Origin: Verrucomicrobia subdivision 3 bacterium UBA7542 | GTDB lineage: Bacteria > Verrucomicrobiota > Verrucomicrobiia > Limisphaerales > UBA11358 | NCBI GenBank assembly: GCA_002479245.1 | Contig: DLMG01000428.1 | Location: 1 to 10,087 of the forward strand | Length of the DNA stretch: 10,087 nucleotides | Reading direction: 5' to 3' | Part shown: one piece after another, positions 1 to 5,956 of the stretch | How the letters are laid out: each line of letters opens with the position of its first letter | Numbering within the stretch: position 1 is the stretch's first letter | The notes under the pieces: generated by a model | What the model was told of the DNA's origin: nothing | The model's input: only the letters and a program-made list of their open reading frames with translations | Database searches by the model: none | Program-made: the position numbers and the translations under genes

Positions 1-3
1 ACC

Positions 4-67
4 CTCCGCAGTACTGCTACGCCCGTCCTCCGCAGTAGCCCTGCTACGGAGGATGGAGAGGACGGGC
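4..67. repeat. Nested palindromic intergenic repeat
   Basis: A 10-bp perfect inverted repeat (GCCCGTCCTC at 21-30 pairing with GAGGACGGGC at 58-67) encloses a second imperfect palindrome made of CTCCGCAGTAG and CTGCTACGGAG (28-50). A partial extra copy, CCTCCGCAGTA...CTGCTACG, lies just before it at about 4-20. The arrangement is that of a REP-like element that folds into a long hairpin. Its copy number in the genome cannot be judged from this window. It stands immediately before, and possibly inside, the reading frame of the lipoprotein gene at 109. Confidence 0.7.
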
Positions 68-88
68 GGCGGCCCTCCGCCGCTTTTT
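66..88 (+). terminator. Terminator-like hairpin with T run
   Basis: GCGGCGG (66-72) and CCGCCGC (77-83) form a perfect 7-bp GC stem with a 4-base loop, followed by five T residues (84-88). This is the shape of a rho-independent terminator on the plus strand. It may end transcription of a gene upstream of the window, or it may simply belong to the repeat element that it adjoins. It is awkwardly placed only about 20 bases before the assigned start of the next gene. Confidence 0.45.
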
Positions 89-108
89 CCAGCGGAACGG
101 GAGCCGGT

Positions 109-798
109 TTGCTCGCTTTTGCTTGCTTGTTGAGCGGCTGTGTTTCGCAACGATTTCAACCGGCGACGCCAGTGGTCGTCCTGGCCGGAATGCCCGCGCA
201 TGAGGCTGAACAAACGATGCGGCAAAACCTCGCCAGTCTGTTCCCGCCGCAATATCGCTCGGTGCAACGCGCCCTCATCACGGTGGCAGGCAAGCAGTTC
301 ACCTGCGACGGCGTGCTTGAAGTGTCAACCAACACCGGCTGGCAGCTCGCCATCGTGAGCAATCTGGGGCTGGTGGCCGGGTTGCGCGTGAACCGGGACG
401 GCACCAGCGAGGTGCTCCAAGTGACGCCCTTGTTCCGCGAATCCTGGACCCGGCAATTCGTGGCGCGGGACGTGCGCCGGCTGTTCATTCCGCCGCCGGA
501 GTTCGTTTCTGCCGGGCGATTGGCTGACGGTCGGCTGGTTTGCGAACCGGCGCCGGAGTCCGATGGCGCAGTGGCACGTTATGTCTTCAGCGCCGACGGC
601 CAGCAGTGGCAGGAGCTGGAAGTTTCGCGCGCGGGCCGCCGGGAGTATCACGCCTGGCTGCGCGGCTATCGCACCTTTGCCGGAACCACACGCGCAGTGC
701 CTGCGGAGATGGAAGTGCAGGCGGAGAGCTACCAGCTTCATCTGCATTTGGTGGAACTTAGCCTGAAGGATGGAATCGCAGCGGAGGCCGCGCGATGA
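109..798 (+). CDS. DUF3261-like outer-membrane lipoprotein
   Basis: A small exported lipoprotein of about 229 residues. The lipobox LLSGC (Cys about residue 11) is visible, so the mature protein should be lipid-anchored. The mature part is mixed beta-strand sequence without catalytic motifs. Its length, lipobox and place beside a C45 hydrolase, an acyltransferase and a FabZ-like dehydratase fit the DUF3261 lipoproteins of aryl-polyene-type clusters, which are thought to help move the lipid product to the outer membrane. The family call is from memory and moderate. The only in-frame start is TTG at 109, giving a ten-residue signal peptide with no basic n-region, which is abnormally short. The frame has no stop back to base 1 but is occupied there by a palindromic repeat and a hairpin, so the start may lie upstream of the window or have been damaged. 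The stop overlaps the next gene by ATGA. Confidence 0.6.
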   Translation: MLAFACLLSGCVSQRFQPATPVVVLAGMPAHEAEQTMRQNLASLFPPQYRSVQRALITVAGKQFTCDGVLEVSTNTGWQLAIVSNLGLVAGLRVNRDGTSEVLQVTPLFRESWTRQFVARDVRRLFIPPPEFVSAGRLADGRLVCEPAPESDGAVARYVFSADGQQWQELEVSRAGRREYHAWLRGYRTFAGTTRAVPAEMEVQAESYQLHLHLVELSLKDGIAAEAAR

Positions 799-2483
799 CT
801 CGTGCCATGAGCAAACCTCACCGCTGGCTGCGCCGACTGTCGTGGGCCGCTGGAATTCTGGTGGCGCTGCTGTTGCTGGCGTATCTGGTCATGCTGGGGT
901 TGATGTACCGCTGGGTGGCGCGTCCGCCGCAACTGGCTCGGGAGCCGGTGATGATCCATGAGTCCGTGAAGGTGCAGGGCGAACGGATTTATCTGGGCCG
1001 CAACTGGTTTGAGCATCGCGATGGGTTGCCGGTGCTGTATTTGACCGGAACACCGTTTGAGATGGGTTACGCCAATGGCGTGCTGACGGAGAAATACATT
1101 CACCGGCAGGAAGACGCCGTCCTCGATTTGCTGCACCAGGTGGCGCCGTATCAATGGACGCAGTTCGTGCTGAAGTTTCTGGTGACTTACAAGAACCGTC
1201 ACCTGTCCGATGCGATTCCCGAGGCTTACCGGATGGAAATCTTCGGCTTGAGCCGCGGCTGCCCGGATGTGCATCCCGGCGTAGGCCCGTTCTACCATCG
1301 CATCCTGAACTACCACGCGGCCCAGGATATTTCCTACATGCTGATGAACAGTCCGCTGATTCGGGGCGGCTGCACGGCCTTTGGCGCCTGGGCGCCGGAG
1401 ACAAGCGACGGGCATCTGCTGCTGGGACGCAATTTTGACTGGGAGGCCGCGCCGGTGTTTGACGAGGACCGCATGGTCATCATTTGCGAACCCGACGAGG
1501 GCATCCCTTTCATCTCGCTGGCGTGGGCCGGCATGGCGGGCTGCGTCTCGGCGATGAACCGGGCCGGGCTGGCCGTTACGGTCAACGGCGCGCCGTCGCA
1601 ATTGCCCGCCGATACCGGGGCGCCGACGAGTATCGTCGCCCGCGACGTGGTGCAACACGCGTCGAACATCCGGGAGGCGGTTGAAATCATCCGGCGGTAT
1701 CGGGTTTTTGTGTCGGCGCAATTTCTGGTCGGCAGCCGGCAGGACGGGCGCTTCGTGGTGGTGGAGAAGACGCCGACGCAAACGGTCGTCCGCGAACCCT
1801 CCGACGCGGGATTCATGGTCTGCGCGAACCATTACATGACGGCGGCGCTCACGAACGATCCGATCAACCTGAAATATTTGCAGGCCGACACTTCGTTGCC
1901 ACGTTACGCACGGATGGCCGAGTTGCTCCAGCGGAACGCCGGCACGCTGGACGCCACGCGATCCGCCTTCATCCTGCGTGACCGGGAACTTCCCGGCGAC
2001 CGCTTTGCCGGCAACGGCCATCGCAGTTCACTCAATCCGCTCATCGCCACCCACTCGGTCATCATGGATTTGACCGACGGCATCTTCTGGGCCGCCACGC
2101 CGCCACACCAGTTGGGCCGGTTCGCCGCCTTCGACATCCACGACCCGGAAAAAACGCTGCCGGAACTGGCCGTGGCCGGGGACCCGATGCTGACCAATGG
2201 CGAATATACAACCTATCTCGCCGCGAAAGCCGGTTTGAGCGACGGCTGGCGGGCGTTGAAGCAGGGGGACCTTGCCGCGGCCATCCATTGCGAGCAGGTG
2301 GCGGAGAAAAACAATCCGGGCTTTTACCAAAACTCCTGGCTGCTGGCCGAGGTATTGTTCCGGCAGGGCAAATATCCGGAAGCAGCGGCGGCGTGCCGCC
2401 AGGCGCTGGATGGCCGTCCCGCCCTGGGCGGCGAACGGCGGCAGATCAAACAACTCCTCACCCAGGCGGAAACGCACAAATGA
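795..2483 (+). CDS. C45/AAT-family Ntn hydrolase, membrane-anchored, with TPR-like tail
   Basis: Predicted N-terminal-nucleophile amidase or acyltransferase of the C45 (acyl-CoA:6-aminopenicillanate acyltransferase-like) family, 562 residues. Residues 16-37 form one hydrophobic segment after a basic n-region (KPHRWLRR), so the catalytic part probably faces the periplasm. The AAT-type motif GTPFEMGYANG lies at 85-95. GGCTAFGAWA places the likely autoproteolytic nucleophile at Cys193, followed by GRNFDWE (211-217), as usual for the family. Residues about 480-560 form helix pairs (GWRALKQGDLAAAI, FRQGKYPEAAAACRQAL) resembling two TPR units, an addition to the core family. GGAG eight bases before the ATG at 795 is a good ribosome site, and the start overlaps the preceding stop by ATGA. 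Such hydrolases occur in flexirubin/aryl-polyene clusters, where they may join or cleave an acyl-amide or ester. The substrate is not known. Confidence 0.85.
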   Translation: MTRAMSKPHRWLRRLSWAAGILVALLLLAYLVMLGLMYRWVARPPQLAREPVMIHESVKVQGERIYLGRNWFEHRDGLPVLYLTGTPFEMGYANGVLTEKYIHRQEDAVLDLLHQVAPYQWTQFVLKFLVTYKNRHLSDAIPEAYRMEIFGLSRGCPDVHPGVGPFYHRILNYHAAQDISYMLMNSPLIRGGCTAFGAWAPETSDGHLLLGRNFDWEAAPVFDEDRMVIICEPDEGIPFISLAWAGMAGCVSAMNRAGLAVTVNGAPSQLPADTGAPTSIVARDVVQHASNIREAVEIIRRYRVFVSAQFLVGSRQDGRFVVVEKTPTQTVVREPSDAGFMVCANHYMTAALTNDPINLKYLQADTSLPRYARMAELLQRNAGTLDATRSAFILRDRELPGDRFAGNGHRSSLNPLIATHSVIMDLTDGIFWAATPPHQLGRFAAFDIHDPEKTLPELAVAGDPMLTNGEYTTYLAAKAGLSDGWRALKQGDLAAAIHCEQVAEKNNPGFYQNSWLLAEVLFRQGKYPEAAAACRQALDGRPALGGERRQIKQLLTQAETHK

Positions 2484-3292
2484 AGGCTGGCACCGAACCC
2501 TTTTATCCACTGAAGGTCGCGCTGGGTTGTCTCGGCTACGCCAGCTATTTTTTGTCGAAGGTTATTTTCGTCGCGCTCATTTTTCCAGTGTTCCTGATCA
2601 TGCTGCCGTTTCCACGGACGCAGCAGCTTTTCCTTCAGGTCGTGACGCATCGCTACCTGGGATTTTTTTCCCGACGCTGGCTGCCCTTCCTCGGCGTGTA
2701 TCGCATCGCCGAAATTTCCGGCCTCGAACGGGCGCTGGCCGTTCGTCCCGTTGTCCTGGTGGCGAACCACCGCAGCCTGATGGACGCCCTGCTGCTGATC
2801 GGCCTGCTGCCGCGCACCGGGGTGTTGATCAAATCCCGCGACACGCGGAAGGTGATGAACGGCCTGCTGGCGCGCTATTTCGACCTGGTGAGCATTGACC
2901 GGCATTCGCTGGAATCCGTTTCCGCCACGCTCGAAAAAAGCCGGCGGTTGCTGGGCGACGGGAAGAACCTGCTGGTGTTTCCCGAAGGCACGCGGGCGAG
3001 GAGCGGACGCCTGCAGCATTTCAACCGCGTCGCCTTCGACCTGGCTCTGGCCGCCCGCGTGCCGGTGGTGCCGGTGATTCTCCACACCCCCTTGCCCTTC
3101 ATGGCCAAGCTGCCGGACAGCATCTTTCCCCGCCACTCCAACGATTACCGCATTCAGTTTCTTGACCCGGAGATTCCGCGCCCCGATGATGACGCCGACG
3201 CGCTGTGCGACCGTGTCCACCGGCGCATGGCGCAGGAACTGAAACAACTGGACGCGGGCACGATCTGGGAAATCAAATCACCTGAGCCATGA
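2480..3292 (+). CDS. PlsC-type lysophospholipid acyltransferase family protein
   Basis: A 270-residue membrane-associated acyltransferase of the PlsC/LpxL-like HX4D class, which transfers an acyl group from acyl-ACP or acyl-CoA to an acceptor hydroxyl. The catalytic motif NHRSLMD is at 96-102 (His97, Asp102), and the acceptor-binding FPEGTR motif at 167-172 is followed by RSG. An N-terminal hydrophobic stretch at 26-43 suggests a membrane anchor. The ATG at 2480 is preferred because it overlaps the preceding stop as ATGA and gives a normal family length; the frame stays open further upstream only because it runs inside the previous gene. In this operon it probably esterifies a cluster-specific lipid or polyene acid, not general glycerophospholipid. 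That role is inferred from context. Confidence 0.88.
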   Translation: MKAGTEPFYPLKVALGCLGYASYFLSKVIFVALIFPVFLIMLPFPRTQQLFLQVVTHRYLGFFSRRWLPFLGVYRIAEISGLERALAVRPVVLVANHRSLMDALLLIGLLPRTGVLIKSRDTRKVMNGLLARYFDLVSIDRHSLESVSATLEKSRRLLGDGKNLLVFPEGTRARSGRLQHFNRVAFDLALAARVPVVPVILHTPLPFMAKLPDSIFPRHSNDYRIQFLDPEIPRPDDDADALCDRVHRRMAQELKQLDAGTIWEIKSPEP

Positions 3293-3759
3293 CCAATAAA
3301 CCGTTGTTTGCCTTGGAAGACATCCTGCCGGTGCTGCCGCATCGCCCGCCATTTCTGTTCGTGGACCGGGTGATGATGCTGGAGCCGCACAAGCGCATCA
3401 TCGCCGAGCGCACACTGCGTCCGGACGAACCGCAATTTGCCGGCCACTTCCCGGGCCGCGCCATCATGCCGGGCGTGCTGGTCACCGAGGCGCTGGCCCA
3501 AACCAGCGGACTGCTGCTGGGCTTGAGCGAGCGCGTCACCGGCGCCGCGCCTCCCGAATCGCCCAAAATGTTTTTCCTCGCCGCCAACACCATGAAATAC
3601 CAGCATCCCGCCGCACCCGGCGACGTGCTCGTGCTGCGGGCCGAGAGCGACAAAAACTTCGGCGCGCTCTTTCGTTTCAACGTCGAGGCGGCCGCGGGAC
3701 GGAACCTCGTGGCCTCCGGCTCGATCACGCTCGCCCTGGTTTCGGGCAAACGGCCGTAA
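3289..3759 (+). CDS. FabZ-like 3-hydroxyacyl-ACP dehydratase
   Basis: A hot-dog-fold dehydratase of 156 residues, the usual FabZ length. It should remove water from 3-hydroxyacyl-ACP to give trans-2-enoyl-ACP. LPHRPPFLFVDRV (16-28) and GHFPGRAIMPGVLVTEALAQ (52-71) are almost canonical, with the catalytic pair at His53 and Glu67. The ATG overlaps the acyltransferase stop as ATGA, so the two are probably translationally coupled. Its position away from lpxC/lpxA/lpxD or fab genes, and beside a C45 hydrolase and a DUF3261-like lipoprotein, argues for a specialised dehydratase of polyene assembly rather than the housekeeping fabZ. No gene symbol is given for that reason. A housekeeping role cannot be excluded from one window. 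Confidence 0.88.
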   Translation: MTNKPLFALEDILPVLPHRPPFLFVDRVMMLEPHKRIIAERTLRPDEPQFAGHFPGRAIMPGVLVTEALAQTSGLLLGLSERVTGAAPPESPKMFFLAANTMKYQHPAAPGDVLVLRAESDKNFGALFRFNVEAAAGRNLVASGSITLALVSGKRP

Positions 3760-3769
3760 ACATTCCGCC

Positions 3770-4858
3770 ATGAAAGTTCTTTTCCTTCGCGGCAATCCCC
3801 GCCCGGCCGGCTATACGCAGCGGCTCGCCGACCTCTTTCTTCGCGGCTTGCGCGAGGCCGGGGCCACGGTGACCGACGTGAATTTATGTTCGCAAAACAT
3901 TCTGCCGTGCCTGGGCTGTTATCATTGCTGGCTGGTCGCCCCCGGCCAGTGCGTCCATCCCGATGCGATGGACGGGTTGCTGGAACAGGTGCTCGACGCG
4001 GACGTTTTGGTTTGTGCGACGCCGATTTATTATTTTTCCATGAGTTCCAGCATGAAGATGTTTTTCGAGCGCACGTTTCCGCTGGCCAAACAAGGGCTGG
4101 TGCCGTCCGGCCGCGGGCTGACGCGCAACAGTATTCGTTTCCCGGAACGGTGGCGGGGCAAGAAAATCATCACGCTCATCACCGGCGCGTTGCGCGACCT
4201 GGAAGTTTACCGGCCTGCCAACGAAACCTTCCAACTCATCGCCGACAACCTCGACCTGGAACTCGGCGGCCAATTGACGCGCCCGGAAGCCTATCTGCTG
4301 GATTACCCGCTATCGAAACCCAAGACGCTGAAGCGAATTGAAACAGCCTTCGTCCAAGCGGGCAAGGAAGCAGGCACGACCGGGCGGTTGTCCGCCAAAA
4401 CGATGGAGGAGGCATCCCTCCCACTTTCTCCCAGCACGGAACACTTCCGCACTTACTCCAATCTTTATTGGACTCAGGCGATGACAATGGGCGCGGACGG
4501 CCAGGTGCCGGCGCTGGTGCAGGCCCGCGTGGGATCGGACGTGCGCATCCTGATGCGGGAGATGGCGCGCTATCTGAATCCACGCGCCGCCGCCCGGCTG
4601 CGGGCCGTCCTTCAATTCGATTTTCCCGATGAGAAACTCAACTTCCGGCTCACGATTGATCGCGGGCAATGCACGCTGGAAGAAACCACCACCGAACGCC
4701 CCGATTTGCGAGTGAGCTGCCAGGCGGGTGTCTGGGCGCAGATTTTCATGCGGCAACTGGACGTGCGCGAGGCGTTGAAAGACCGCCGTCTCACATTGGA
4801 AGGAGACAAATCGCTCTTCACGCGGCTGGACCGGCTGTTTCCCCCGCCTTCAGCTTGA
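3770..4858 (+). CDS. NAD(P)H-dependent flavodoxin-fold oxidoreductase fused to SCP2-like domain
   Basis: A 362-residue two-domain protein. Residues 1 to about 200 resemble NADPH-dependent FMN reductase/flavodoxin-fold enzymes: MKVLFLRGNPRPAGYTQ is the FMN phosphate-binding start, and ATPIYYFSMSSSMKMFFERT (83-102) is the typical 'P.Y....s..mK.f.DR' segment. A CLGCYHCW motif at 47-54 (Cys47, Cys50, Cys53) is shared by many iron-sulfur flavoproteins and FMN reductases. After a linker, residues about 245-358 look like an SCP2/sterol-carrier domain (FDFPDEKLNFRLTIDRGQ, then LTLEGDKSLFTRLDRLF), a fold that binds long hydrophobic ligands. The fusion suggests reduction of a lipid or polyene held in the SCP2 pocket, which is an inference. 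The gene starts 10 bases after the FabZ stop with no clear Shine-Dalgarno. It is probably the last gene of the operon, because decayed gene pieces begin at its stop codon. Confidence 0.8.
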   Translation: MKVLFLRGNPRPAGYTQRLADLFLRGLREAGATVTDVNLCSQNILPCLGCYHCWLVAPGQCVHPDAMDGLLEQVLDADVLVCATPIYYFSMSSSMKMFFERTFPLAKQGLVPSGRGLTRNSIRFPERWRGKKIITLITGALRDLEVYRPANETFQLIADNLDLELGGQLTRPEAYLLDYPLSKPKTLKRIETAFVQAGKEAGTTGRLSAKTMEEASLPLSPSTEHFRTYSNLYWTQAMTMGADGQVPALVQARVGSDVRILMREMARYLNPRAAARLRAVLQFDFPDEKLNFRLTIDRGQCTLEETTTERPDLRVSCQAGVWAQIFMRQLDVREALKDRRLTLEGDKSLFTRLDRLFPPPSA

Positions 4859-4956
4859 TTGAATCCGAAAAGGGGCTGGTCGAGCCGCAACTCGTCGAAA
4901 AGGCCATCAAAGATTTGGGCGTCAACCCCGAAAAAATCCAGCCACAGACTGTTTAG
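4852..4956 (+). pseudogene. C-terminal remnant of unidentified protein
   Basis: A reading frame different from that of the preceding gene encodes about 34 residues with protein-like character (KGLVEPQLVEKAIKDLGVN, ending KIQPQTV) and then stops at 4954-4956. The even charged/hydrophobic pattern looks like a genuine C-terminal helix, unlike the shadow translation before it. The original protein is not recognised. Its position 81 bases before a methyltransferase start suggests it was the preceding gene of the same lost operon. The left break coincides with the stop of the SCP2 fusion gene at 4858. Confidence 0.4.
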
Positions 4957-5037
4957 CCTTTAGATTGTCGGCTTGTCGCGCCGAAACAAAGTGAGCGCGG
5001 ATTGACGCCGCCAATTTTCCGGCGCAAACTTTTCCGC

Positions 5038-5304
5038 ATGGCAAAAAAAGCAGTTGCCAACGTAGGACAGGCGTCGCGCCTGTCTCCAAAATCAGAAAAG
5101 AATGAAACAGGCAAGATGCCTGTCCCACGCCCAAGCACCCTTCTCGATACCCGCGTTGTTTATTGCGGCGACAATCTGGAACAATTCGCCAAACTGCCCG
5201 GCGCCTGCGTTGATCTGATTTACATTGACCCGCCTTTCAACTCCAACCGCAACTACGAAGTCTTTTGGGGCGAGACCAAAGATAAGCGCGCCTTTGAAGA
5301 CCGG
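5038..5304 (+). pseudogene. N-terminal fragment of site-specific DNA methyltransferase
   Basis: The start of a beta-class adenine-N6/cytosine-N4 DNA methyltransferase: MAKKAVAN, then VVYCGDNLEQFAKLPGACVD and the catalytic motif IV DPPF within LIYIDPPFNSNRNYEVFW, ending at FEDR. In this class motif IV comes first, and the target-recognition region and the AdoMet-binding motif lie further on; those are missing. Intact relatives run several hundred residues, and only about 89 codons survive. After FEDR the homology stops at about 5304 and the frame continues with unrelated sequence to a stop near 5388. A 69-base palindromic repeat (5062-5130) lies in frame between MAKKAVAN and PSTLLDTR, adding 23 residues. 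The fragment cannot be catalytic. Confidence 0.75.
5062..5130. repeat. Double-hairpin palindromic repeat inside methyltransferase fragment
   Basis: Two perfect hairpins lie within 69 bases: GACAGGCG-TCG-CGCCTGTC (about 5066-5084) and ACAGGCA-AGA-TGCCTGT (about 5106-5122). An AT-rich spacer separates them, and outer GTAGGA/TCCCAC ends give the whole unit partial dyad symmetry. In frame on the plus strand it reads VGQASRLSP...TGKMPVPR; on the minus strand it reads GTGILPV...RRDACPT. These peptides are familiar from repeats in Verrucomicrobia and Planctomycetes genomes. The length is a multiple of three, so the insertion kept the methyltransferase frame open. Confidence 0.75.
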
Positions 5305-5395
5305 AGGCACGGATTTGGTCGTGCTGGAGCCAAGGGAACTGAGGGAGGAGATTGCCGGGACGGTAAAAACTCTTTGCGAGGAATATAAGAAATGA
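5303..5395 (+). pseudogene. C-terminal remnant of WYL-domain transcriptional regulator
   Basis: In a frame shifted relative to the methyltransferase, GTDLVVLEPRELREEI followed by AGTVKTLCEEYKK and a stop at 5393-5395 matches the usual tail of WYL-domain regulators ('v.VLePpeLReei.....l..Y'). WYL proteins are ligand-sensing HTH regulators and often control defence loci. Only about 30 residues remain, with no HTH or WYL core. The join to the methyltransferase fragment at about 5300-5306 is out of frame, which fits a deletion that removed the rest of the methylase and most of the regulator gene. Confidence 0.55.
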
Positions 5396-5440
5396 ACGAA
5401 GGCACTATAAGTCCACAGGCTCAAGGATTGCTAACGATGG
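5392..5440 (+). pseudogene. First codons of the next gene of the lost operon
   Basis: An ATG at 5392 overlaps the WYL-remnant stop as ATGA and begins MNEGTISPQAQGLLT, after which the sequence runs into the opposing truncated ORF and loses protein character. The ATGA overlap with a true C-terminus is the evidence that this was a real start. The opening faintly recalls the N-termini of DprA/Smf-like proteins ('LSP..QA.LLLTAPL'), but fifteen residues are too few to assign a family. Confidence 0.3.
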
Positions 5441-5792
5441 CGACCAGGCCGGAGGTGACGCCGTCCTCTTGGGCAATCCGGCGGGCGAGATCTTCCTTGC
5501 TGGTCTGGCTGTAGGGCAGAAAGCGGAAGGGTCGCCCGGCTTGCTCGGCACTGGCGTAGGCGGCGGCTTTGATGCGCGCGGTCAGTCCTTGGGCGAAAGT
5601 GCCGAAGTCTTTGATGAGGATGCGACAGGCGTTGAGATAAGCTTCCATGACGGTGGGCTGGAAGAGATGACGGAGCGTGCCGCGCAAGCGCAACCGGTCA
5701 AAGCCGGACAATACGCCTGTCATGGAATGACTGAATCGGTTAAGAAAGACTGGCGGAATGCCGGTGCCGGTGGGAGAAGTTTGTTGGTTCAT
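5421..5792 (-). pseudogene. Truncated N-terminal part of multicopy hypothetical protein family
   Basis: Minus-strand frame of about 123 codons starting ATG at 5792 (a GTG one codon earlier is possible). It contains HSMTGVLSGFDRLRLRGTLR, then ILIKDFGTFAQGLTARI and TSKEDLARRIAQEDGVTSGL. These blocks match, from memory, the N-terminus of a large uncharacterised family of roughly 400 residues or more that is multicopy in Verrucomicrobia and Planctomycetes and may be linked to mobile DNA. In relatives the segment after 'GLVA..S' continues with a conserved 'CVEPC' block; here it ends at SNP and a stop, where the plus-strand gene fragment begins. The copy is therefore cut off at about 5430 and probably non-functional. 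Confidence 0.6.
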
Positions 5793-5833
5793 CACCCAAA
5801 CTTTTATCCCAACGCCCGGGGTTCCGCCACTTT

Positions 5834-5855
5834 GGTTGCGGCTGAAGCCGCGTTA
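5834..5855. repeat. Short palindrome GCGGC-TGAA-GCCGC
   Basis: A perfect 5-bp GC stem (GCGGC at 5838-5842, GCCGC at 5847-5851) with loop TGAA, inside GGTTGCGGCTGAAGCCGCG. It lacks a T run, so it is not a good terminator. It looks like another REP-like intergenic palindrome between the truncated minus-strand ORF and the zinc-ribbon gene. Confidence 0.4.
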
Positions 5856-5874
5856 AGCCTTTGCGTTTTAAAAT

Positions 5875-5899
5875 ATCCGTGTCCATCCGTGGTTAAAAA
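5875..5899. repeat. Direct repeat ATCCGTGTCC / ATCCGTGGTT
   Basis: Two adjacent 10-base units beginning ATCCGTG (5875-5884 and 5885-5894) followed by an A run. Sequences of the type 'tccgtgtccatccgtggttaaaa' are frequent intergenic repeats in several environmental phyla, including Verrucomicrobia. Nothing indicates a function here. Confidence 0.4.
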
Positions 5900-5956
5900 G
5901 TTTGCGTACGCTTGGCTCTGGACTAAAAGCGGTTTGCTCCATTAGCTTGGTCGCGA

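Noticed and set aside
738..2021. Long minus-strand open frame of 427 codons
   Set aside because: It lies antisense to the C45 hydrolase, has His/Arg/Gln-rich low-complexity translation and no recognisable motif; long antisense frames are common in GC-rich coding DNA.
2324..3247. Minus-strand open frame of 307 codons
   Set aside because: It is the shadow of the acyltransferase gene, whose HX4D and FPEGTR motifs settle the coding strand.
3154..3795. Minus-strand open frame of 213 codons
   Set aside because: It is antisense to the FabZ-like gene, with composition typical of a shadow frame.
5469..5945. Plus-strand open frame of 158 codons
   Set aside because: It covers the antisense of the truncated family fragment, whose conserved blocks are on the minus strand, and then runs into intergenic repeats.
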